Source: Paraspadella gotoi (Eukaryota; Chaetognatha). From it: DNA of 64,000 bases. Location: positions 10,763,832 to 10,827,831 of the forward strand of contig CM119264.1 in NCBI GenBank assembly GCA_051294375.1, given 5' to 3'. The notes under the pieces were generated by a model that made no database searches, was not told where the DNA came from, and worked only from the letters and a program-made list of their open reading frames with translations. The translations under genes and the position numbers were made by a program. This document shows, in pieces, positions 56,869 to 64,000 of this stretch (positions are counted from its first letter, which is position 1; each line of letters begins with the position of its first letter).

Positions 56869-57207
56869 CTAGGGTTTGTATGGCGGAGGCGGTGCGGTTA
56901 TGAACTCGTACGAGGGTGGCATTTCAACTGGCGCCGGCGTCACGCGAGCGCCACCTGAAATAACAAAGACACCGGCGTTGGTGACGTGGCCGATATCTTC
57001 ATAGGCAGGTGGCGCTCTCATCGTCCACTGGCCATTGCGAGCGATATTGCTGGAGGCTGGAGATCTGATGGGCTGTATCGTTCGCGGTGGACGAATTGCA
57101 TCTCCTTGGCATTTACGGGCGCAAATGGCTAAAAGGGAGATGCAGCCCATGCAGAACAAAACAAAAGCAATGCCTCCCAAAATTGCGTAGAAAAACATCA
57201 TTTCCAT
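56869..57207 (-). CDS. Short membrane protein with PPAY-GVFVIS-PPSY-PPPY tail
   Basis: 112 residues from the ATG at 57207 (MEMMFFYAI), the smallest member. The membrane segment is about 5-29 and contains CMGC, aligned in position with CIGC and CVGC of the neighbours, then CARKC at the cytoplasmic face. The tail is compact: APPAYEDI (Tyr 69), NAGVFVIS (GVFVIS 79-84), MPPSYEFI (Tyr 100) and the C-terminal APPPPYKP (Tyr 110). Because little else is present, it shows the minimal family plan most clearly. A candidate AATAAA lies 56 bp past the stop. Confidence 0.8.
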   Translation of the reverse strand: MEMMFFYAILGGIAFVLFCMGCISLLAICARKCQGDAIRPPRTIQPIRSPASSNIARNGQWTMRAPPAYEDIGHVTNAGVFVISGGARVTPAPVEMPPSYEFITAPPPPYKP

Positions 57208-57607
57208 TGTCCTGACTCCGCATGACTGGATATTCGCCGAGGAATTTCTATGAGGCGTCAGAGGAGTTTGAAACGCGTCATTATAAATATTGTTTAATTA
57301 TTGTTTTTACTAGCTTGGATTAAAGATGTTGTTATTGTTGTTGAAAGTCCATATATATCGCCTTGTGGTGAGAGTTTTATTAATACTGATTTTTCTTTGA
57401 ATATTTTTCTATAAGACAAAAAACATCGTTAAAAGTAATTTAACTAAATTCAAATGCGATGAATAAATATTTTAGCATGTAAACAAGCGCAACAGTTTAT
57501 ATAAGTTTATATAAGTAGTATCAACTATCACAATTTCCTCTTGAAGTAGTTCCCTCGCAATTTAATATACATTATATTGTAGGAAAAGAGATTCAGGCCC
57601 TTGCTAA

Positions 57608-57771
57608 GTGTTTAACATACGACAGCGATGTCTTTAATATATAATTGGCAATGACTGTGAATGATTTTTAACTATTGCAATGTCGCAATATTTAGAAATA
57701 TGGGGTAAGAATCAAAAATCACCGATTAGAGTTTGAGCAGTGAGCTAAGTGCAAGTAAAATATCACAAATT
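57608..57771 (+). repeat. Near-identical copy of the window's last 165 bp
   Basis: It matches 63836-64000 with one inserted base. Here it lies in the spacer between two PPxY genes; the other copy runs off the window edge. Confidence 0.95.
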
Positions 57772-57991
57772 CTGATTCGGCTTGTTATAAACAATGTGAA
57801 TAAGTTAGATAATGTAAATCAATGCTTGTGTAAAGCAAACAAACAAAGTAGTTTTCCAAATACCAGGCGTGTCATTCATTTTTTTTAGGTTAGTAAACAA
57901 TCACCTATAAAGAAAAGTTTTATATGAGATGTTTAATATTTTATCCCGTTTTGCAAGAGATAAGGGTATTAAACTTTACAGTTTTAAATTT

Positions 57992-57997
57992 TTTATT
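57992..57997 (-). promoter_or_regulatory. Candidate AATAAA polyadenylation signal
   Basis: AATAAA on the minus strand about 20 bp downstream of the stop codon of the gene at 58017-58877, in an A+T-rich stretch. Confidence 0.45.
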
Positions 57998-58016
57998 TTA
58001 ATCTTAATTTTAATTT

Positions 58017-58877
58017 TTATCCCACGATTTTGTCATCGGCCGCCGTCGACGCGGATGCCAAACTTTCATAGGGCGGCGGGGCTTCCCCAGTGGCAGGTAA
58101 CGCCTCCCCTGGAATCGGAATCACGAAGACCCCTGGATTAACGGCCCCCGCCGCGCAGGCCGCCTCGTATGAAGGCGGAGACAACACCGGCCAATGGTTT
58201 CCAATCCCTTCGGACGCGACGGGCAGCTGGAATTGATGGGTGTTGGGCTGCTGAAAGAGCTGTGGAACGGGCTGCGCGTTGGGCTGGACTATCGTCTGCG
58301 GAAATGATTCGACGACGGGCTGCACGAACGATCTCCTCCTGGCGACAGACCCGCCCGCCGCGCCGCGCCGTGCCGCACCGCGCCGTGCCGCACCGCGACG
58401 CCTTCGTCGTTCGTACTTCAAATAGCAGGCGGTGCTGAGAGAGACGGCGACGAGAATGAGGACGATGATGACGGTGAGAACGACGGGACTCACTCCGAGA
58501 TTGTCGCTCCAATGTTGACCTTGAAGTTCTCCCGGAGACCGAGTCGTCGTGGAAAATGGATTCCACGGCTTCGTCGACGTCGCCCACCAAGGAGTGTCAG
58601 TCGAGGGGGACGGCCTTGGAGACCAAGAGGCCCATGGGGACCAGGTGGAATGCGGGAACATCGACGAAGAAGCCAGAAGCTCTTGGTAGGCGTTGTTGAC
58701 GGCGACTTCGCCATAGACATTCTCCAATGTCTTGAGTTGGCTCACTTTGCATCGCGGCTCGTAGTAGGCGCCGTTGACGGAGCAGTTGGTCAAGACGCGC
58801 CAAATGTCGAGGGCGGACAAAGGCGAAAGGCTCCAAGGGAATTGAGGGGAATCGGAAGTGAGAGTCGGAAGTTGCAT
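58017..58877 (-). CDS. Membrane protein: ectodomain, TM, PPSY-GVFVIP-PPPY tail
   Basis: 286 residues from the first in-frame ATG (58877, MQLPTLTSD). The frame is open to 59060, but the upstream part is A+T-rich and lacks an ATG, so a 5' exon with a signal sequence is possible. The ectodomain (about 1-128) has two cysteines (NCS, with a possible N-glycosylation site, and PRCK), then a Trp/Pro/Ser stretch (WSPWASWSP, WW, KPWNPF) resembling the Trp-rich ectodomain at 52344-53042. The membrane segment is about 131-150, then CYLKYERRRR. A GCC/CGC repeat encodes RRGAA units. A Gln/Pro-rich part leads to SPPSYEAA (Tyr 237), NPGVFVIP (249-254) and APPPYESL (Tyr 270). Confidence 0.75.
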   Translation of the reverse strand: MQLPTLTSDSPQFPWSLSPLSALDIWRVLTNCSVNGAYYEPRCKVSQLKTLENVYGEVAVNNAYQELLASSSMFPHSTWSPWASWSPRPSPSTDTPWWATSTKPWNPFSTTTRSPGELQGQHWSDNLGVSPVVLTVIIVLILVAVSLSTACYLKYERRRRRGAARRGAARRGAAGGSVARRRSFVQPVVESFPQTIVQPNAQPVPQLFQQPNTHQFQLPVASEGIGNHWPVLSPPSYEAACAAGAVNPGVFVIPIPGEALPATGEAPPPYESLASASTAADDKIVG

Positions 58878-59770
58878 TGCAACGGTTGAATAAGGAAATA
58901 AAATTCGGAAGCCCAATTTTAAATTAAATTTTAAAAGTGATATAAACAGAAGTTGATTTCGTAGGTTTAAATGCAGAAGTGATATGCACAAATGAAATTT
59001 GTAATTGATGAGATCGACGAACGAGGAGACCAGCAACAAATTTGTGGAGTTGGAAGGCAAAACTTATGCGTCGTTTTTTAGATTAAGTTCGCTTTAGAGT
59101 TTCTACAAGTTTACATTTATATTTTTCTACGTCTACAGTTGACAGAAACGAAGACTGCTTCAGAATCAGTTATGTTTTTATTTCCTTGTTTCGCCTCTGA
59201 GCAATCTGGAAAAGACTCCCTGAAAGCAATGGATTATATGGGTTATGTTTAAAAGTTTAAATCTTTTATTTCTTGTTTTATAAATGGCGCCCGTGTTAAA
59301 CCTTCGTTTACGTGACACAAGAAGTCATGCGTATCTTTATTAAAACGACCAAAATAATCGAAGAAATCAGGTTTTCTTCAACACCTTGTCTCCGCAGCGG
59401 GCGCATCAGCCAGGGCAGGATTACGCCGCTGCGACGACGTAACCAGAGTAAGTTTAAAAGAAAATCCCCCTCGTTGGTGATTCAGAGGCATCGACGGCGG
59501 CGGCTCCTGATGGGGCGGCTGCGTGGGCAGCAGCCGCGGTTACCTTACTTACGTCAAATCAAAACAGGTAGGGACTTGCTGCGCTGCGGGGAATTCGCGG
59601 ATATATAAGGAGACGGAGGGAACAATGAGGCTGCTGAGTACCATAGAATGATACTTAAAGGAAAAAAATGATTGTACATGGGGTAAAAAAATATAAATAG
59701 AATGATTATTATAAATAAGTGAACCGGATATGAAAATGAAGAGAATAAAAGAATAAAAGAATAAAAGAAT
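58878..59770. other. Upstream flank of the gene island, no confident gene
   Basis: A+T-rich to 59390, then a G+C-rich patch (59398-59567) that reads Ala-rich on the plus strand between plausible AG and GT sites. A second pair of sites would leave a 38-bp intron, which is implausibly short, so I do not call a gene. Confidence 0.45.
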
Positions 59771-59788
59771 AAAATAAAGAAAGAAAGA

Positions 59789-59845
<57 letters not shown>

Positions 59846-59868
59846 AAAAAGAAAGAAAGAAAGAAAAA

Positions 59869-59920
<52 letters not shown>

Positions 59921-59970
59921 AAAAATAAAGAAAGATAGAAAGAAAAAAAAAGAAAAAAGAAAGAAAAAAA
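59771..59970. repeat. (GAAA)n microsatellite, ~190 bp
   Basis: Long run of GAAA units with occasional extra A bases. It marks the return of microsatellite-rich sequence to the right of the gene island. Confidence 0.97.
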
Positions 59971-60329
59971 TAATTTAGCATTGAAACTTTACCGAAACTT
60001 ATTATGATTTTTATTTGATTACAATATTTTTGTATTAACATTGCAAATCCTCGCATTCTGAGACAGTATACTCCTGGTTCGAACTCCGTGGACCTTCCCA
60101 GGCCTCCCTAATCGCCCTCCACAACCAAATCGCCTTTCACGACCGCCTCAACCCCACGAACTCACTCGCTCGGCTTCGTTTGATCAAAAGTGATCCTTGT
60201 TGATCCTTCGAGGGGTTAATGATGTGAGCGGAAGTCGGATCTCAATCGGGAGCGACGAGTCTTAATCTCCTTCTAGTTCTACTCACGTTTCGAAAAAAAA
60301 CAAGAACGGGACTTCAAATGTCTTGCGCC

Positions 60330-60550
60330 GCGGTGACTGCCTTATCACGTGTATTTCTCGTGATATTACATCACATGACGTTACATGACACGACATGATG
60401 TGATATGACATGACTAAATGACTACAATAACTTTCTTACCCCGTTTATTTATGACACGCACTGCATCGGAATTCTGTATTTTATTCTTTAGTTTTAGGAT
60501 TTCCTGAAGGCGGCGCTAGCAATCCCTTATATTTGAAGTTTTTTCCTGTT
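60330..60550 (+). repeat. Diverged copy of part of segment B
   Basis: It aligns with about 23100-23290: CACGTGTATTTCTCGT, a CATGA-rich stretch, then CCGTTTATTTATGACAC, then TTTATTCTTTAGTTTTAGGA and a CGGCGCTAG block. Unlike the other two copies it is clearly diverged by substitutions, so it is a real dispersed repeat family. Confidence 0.75.
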
Positions 60551-61660
60551 TTGCAAGAGATTTCTGTATGGGGTGGAGCGCCGAAGAAGAGTGATGGTTA
60601 ATGACGAAAAATCTCGTTTCCATGCAAGAACGACTATAGTATTGTCTTACAACCGAATTACAGAATGTTTTTACTAAATAAAGCTTTAGTATTCTTCAGC
60701 ATTGAATATTTTCATCCAAGCTATTGCAACCATAGTATAGTCTTGTATAGTATAGTCAAGTATAGAATTACCAGAACAAGTGGACAAAATTTAGCAAAAA
60801 TTTGATGAATGCATGCAATTTGCCAAAGTTTTTGAGCGCAGTATGTCAAACTGGAAGTCGACACGAAAAAATCTAAACTTGCTCTCGAGGGACGCGTTCT
60901 CAAATTTCAAAACCGAAAATGATGTTGGAGTGAATTTTAAATCCTTGGACCTTGCATAAATTTGAAGTTATTAATAGTTAAAATGGAATTGATTTCAATT
61001 CAACGAACACGCACTAATTTGATTAAAAAAAAGAATATCGAGCAATTTGATCAGATCTGACTGACAGCTGTGACAACTCTTGATTTATTATTTTCAAAAT
61101 TTTTTGTCTTTCGAACGTTAAAATAGATTTTGTGCCCTTTTTTTGTTATTTTTATGAAATTTCACTAAACCTCTTTCAATCTTTTTTGACGAAATTCTCT
61201 GGCGTTCCCTTTTGTTTTTTGTTTTTTTCTTTTTTTTCTCATTCTCTTCCGTCCGCTCGGTTTCACTTTTCCTTCCGTCAGTTTTTTTTTTCCATAACGA
61301 CGTTAGGATGCTCTTTTGTTCTCGAACTTCTCCTTTCCATCCATACTTTAGCGCCACCTTCGACGACCCCGAGTCTGCGGCAACGCATCCGACCCCGCGC
61401 CTCCGATCGCTTTTCTTCTCCGTTCCTAACAGCAGAGACACCCTCATTCGCTCCATTACAGAGTTTGTCGTTCCCAATTCTGGGTTTCCTTTCACCATCA
61501 CTTCTTCCACCAACTCCCCCTTCAACAGCAACCATCTTTTCCTCCACCTCCCGCCTCTCGATGCTGGCGTCGTCTTGACCTTTTCCGAAATAACGCGCGC
61601 TTATTAACTTGGCTTTATAGGGCAGAGAGCGACCTCGCTCTTGGGCCTGCCTCGTCCATA
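60551..61660. other. No supported gene
   Basis: A plus frame (61320-61607) and a minus frame over the same bases are both open without recognisable motifs. The upstream half is A+T-rich. Confidence 0.5.
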
Positions 61661-61667
61661 ACGAGAA

Positions 61668-61937
61668 AGAGAGANNNNNNNNNNNNNNNNNNNNNNNNNN
61701 NNNNNNNNNNNNNNNNNNNNNNNNNNNNNNNNNNNNNNNNNNNNNNNNNNNNNNNNNNNNNNNNNNNNNNNNNNNNNNNNNNNNNNNNNNNNNNNNNNNN
61801 NNNNNNNNNNNNNNNNNNNNNNNNNNNNNNNNNNNNNNNNNNNNNNNNNNNNNNNNNNNNNNNNNNNNNNNNNNNNNNNNNNNNNNNNNNNNNNNNNNNN
61901 NNNNNNNNNNNNNNNNNNNGAGAGAGAGAGAGAGAGA
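61668..61937. repeat. (GA)n tract containing a 245-N gap
   Basis: GA dinucleotides border N at 61675-61919 on both sides, so the missing part is probably the rest of the same microsatellite. Confidence 0.9.
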
Positions 61938-62416
61938 TCGGGCGCAAAAACGTTTAACCATCAGGCATCACGCGTAAATAAACAAAAACTTAAATAAGAA
62001 CAATGAGTGAGAAACATTTATTGTGAAAGAAAGGGAAATAACAAGACAAACCGGCGCGATTTAACCTACTACCACTACAGAAAACCATCACTAGCGTTAC
62101 TGCCACTACCACCACCGGTGCCGCCCATTACGAGAAAAGACGAGGACAGAAGCAGATTCAATGCACTTCCGGTTTTATTACCGACGCTTTAATGCGCGTG
62201 CGCGTAATNNNNNNNNNNAAGGAAAAAAAGAAAAAAAATAGAAAAAAATACAACGACCGTAAGAAAGAAAGAGAAAATTCCCCGAGAGAGAAAAGACAGA
62301 GACTCTGAGATGAAGCTGAAAAGAGAAAGAGAACCTGTCTTTCTTTTTTCCCGGTTTTTCCGCAGGAGCGAAAGCTCACTTCCCGATGGAACGCATAGAT
62401 AAAAACGATTCCGGAT

Positions 62417-62633
62417 ATGAGACAAGAGTGGACGTTTGCGTGGAAATATAAAGAGAGAAAATGCAATGTGGGGAGCTATGAGTGGTGGAGGGACGACGAA
62501 AGTCGAAGTGAAGCGATGTGGGTTCAATTTCAATGGGACAGAGTCATTCTTTGGATGACGTGGAGCGAGGTGGGGACAGGGAAGTCCAAGGAGCGCGAGA
62601 CCGAGATCGAATCTATTCTTGGCCCAGGCTCAG
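62417..62633 (+). CDS. Weak candidate exon, tryptophan-rich
   Basis: From an ATG at 62417 the plus strand is open for 72 codons to a good-looking donor (CTCAG/GTGAGC). It contains eight tryptophans, including EWW, MWVQFQW and LWMTW. Trp-rich stretches are a trait of two proteins in the gene island, but there is no membrane segment here and the region is GA-rich, which raises TGG frequency. No homologous motif is seen and the strand is opposite to the island. Confidence 0.18.
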
Positions 62634-62890
62634 GTGAGCAACCCGCGTCACTCATCGCTGAAGTTTTCTACCGAGGCTCTCGCCTCATTTGTCTCCGCGC
62701 TGCGGCACTTCGTGCTCTTTTTAACGATATCTATCTTCTATTGTGCATGTATGTTCGAATTAGTATTTAAATTAATTCGAGTTCCAAGTACGACTGAGAA
62801 TTTTTTTTTTCTCAATTCTGAACCGTCTGACATTTTCATTTAATCGCCGCGATTTTAATCTTTTCCATTGTCCCTCCCTCCCTCCCTCCC

Positions 62891-62891
<1 letters not shown>

Positions 62892-62963
<72 letters not shown>

Positions 62964-63075
62964 TTTCTTTAAATTCGAAGTTTTCAATCCAAATCTTTTA
63001 AACCCATTCCAAATCTGCAAACACGTCCACAAGTATCGCGTGTGACCTCTCTCGTCAAGTGCACGCAATATTCTC

Positions 63076-63126
<51 letters not shown>

Positions 63127-63127
63127 T

Positions 63128-63176
<49 letters not shown>
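62892..63176. repeat. Two (CT)n microsatellites
   Basis: CT tracts at about 62896-62962 and 63078-63174 separated by about 115 bp of unique sequence. The long Arg/Glu minus frame across them is an artefact. Confidence 0.92.
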
Positions 63177-63178
<2 letters not shown>

Positions 63179-63606
63179 TCCCCCAACAACCTCTGATCTC
63201 TCTCACTTCCCTTCCTTCCAGAGCACCCAGGGGAAACTCGGAGAATTTAATTAAATTTCGGTCTCGGAATTTCCCTTCGGCTTCTTTCGTTTCCGGACTT
63301 CCGGTGGCACTTCCGGTTGGCGGAGGGCGTGGCCCTGAGACGGCGTCTACGGTAGGGACGACGACGACCAATGGGGATAAAATCGATTTGAAAAAAAAAA
63401 TTTAAATGCGAAAATTTTTACAATTTCATTCGTTTTATTTTTTCATGCGACCTGCGCGAAGATTTAGCCTTTCCGGCTGAACCAACAGAAATGTCTTTTC
63501 TCTGAAACTATCTTGTTTTAATCGTTGAAATTGCAACGTCTCAGTACACAGTTACACTATCTAATTGTGGGTACGGATTTGGGAAGATTGCCTGTCATCC
63601 TTTGAA

Positions 63607-63680
63607 AATGACGATGAAGACGGCGACGACGACGGCGACGACGACGACGACAACGATGAAGACGACGACGACTCACCTTG
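63607..63680. repeat. (GAC)n array, degenerate
   Basis: GAC/GAT units read as poly-Asp on the plus strand and Arg/Ser-rich on the minus strand. It is the rightmost of the recurring CGA-type arrays. Confidence 0.85.
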
Positions 63681-63835
63681 GCGTCAAGGCAACCGAAACA
63701 AATTAGGCCGATCACCACAGAAAAGGAGGAACGGAGAAGATTTCCCGGGGAACGACAATTATAAAATGGAAATGCGTTTTCACGATTCGAGGATTTCACG
63801 ATCGGGTCGGTGCACGTTGGAGCGTCGCAGAAGCC

Positions 63836-64000
63836 GTGTTTAACATACGACAGCGATGTCTTTAATATATAATTGGCAATGACTGTGAATGATTTTTACA
63901 CTATTGCAATGTCGCAATATTTAGAAATATGGGGTAAGAATCAAAAATCACCGATTAGAGTTTGAGCAGTGAGCTAAGTGCAAGTAAAATATCACAAATT
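63836..64000 (+). repeat. Second copy of the 57608-57771 segment, cut by the window end
   Basis: It differs from 57608-57771 by a single inserted C. It starts abruptly at GTGTTTAACATACG after unrelated sequence and is still matching at base 64000, so the repeat continues beyond the window. Confidence 0.95.

Noticed and set aside
59398-59567. Pair of small plus-strand exons with good AG and GT sites, Ala-rich
   Set aside because: The intron between them would be only 38 bp, shorter than I can defend, and there is no flanking coding sequence.
60070-60095. GGTTCGAACTCC, resembling a tRNA B box
   Set aside because: No A box at the right distance and no cloverleaf can be drawn around it.
62772-63371. 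199-codon minus-strand frame
   Set aside because: Mostly Arg/Glu repeats translated from two (CT)n tracts; only its first ~60 codons are complex and they lack any recognisable motif.

Overview
The window is eukaryotic nuclear DNA, most likely from an invertebrate animal. The evidence is GT-AG introns (one only 61 bp), a PLP/M6 tetraspan gene, a Ty3/gypsy remnant, and very dense (GA)n, (GAAA)n and (CGA)n microsatellites. I cannot name the species. The assembly looks like lightly corrected long-read data: duplicated segments differ mostly by small indels, and several 25-N gaps sit beside sequence that is repeated on the other side.

Layout. From 1 to about 40.5 kb there is almost no convincing coding sequence. 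It holds large duplications: 1-1974 with 13571-15514; 20038-22435 with 23507-25990; 22436-23390 inverted at 27616-28590; 29598-32483 with 32509-35044. It also has a 2.6-kb inverted-repeat element (2019-4580), two copies of a 35-bp minisatellite, many microsatellites and several N gaps. One isolated proline-rich exon candidate lies near 6.8-7.0 kb (minus). From 41.3 to 58.9 kb there is a compact gene island with few microsatellites, and every confident gene is on the minus strand. From 59.7 to 64 kb the microsatellite-rich landscape returns.

The gene island. Seven genes encode small single-pass membrane proteins with cytoplasmic tails full of PPxY-type motifs. They lie at 41288-41711, 42543-43361, 52344-53042, 53359-53835, 54205-54795, 55468-56001, 56869-57207 and 58017-58877 (eight loci if the two western relatives are counted with the six eastern ones). 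Four or five of the eastern members share a tail order of PPxY, then a G-V-F-V-[IV]-P motif, then one or two more PPxY motifs. I do not recognise this arrangement as a named family. PPxY motifs are the standard ligands of WW domains, for example in NEDD4-type ubiquitin ligases, so membrane adaptors for such ligases are a reasonable inference. Between the eastern and western members lies an M6/proteolipid-protein gene (43836-51952) with an unusually long proline-rich N-terminus. Its third coding exon occurs twice, on either side of a 4.8-kb segment that carries a frameshifted Ty3/gypsy pol fragment.

Limits. Gene boundaries were read by eye from splice signals and reading frame. No alignment or database search was run. 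Indel errors affect at least the M6 exon 3 copies and probably the 42543-43361 gene.
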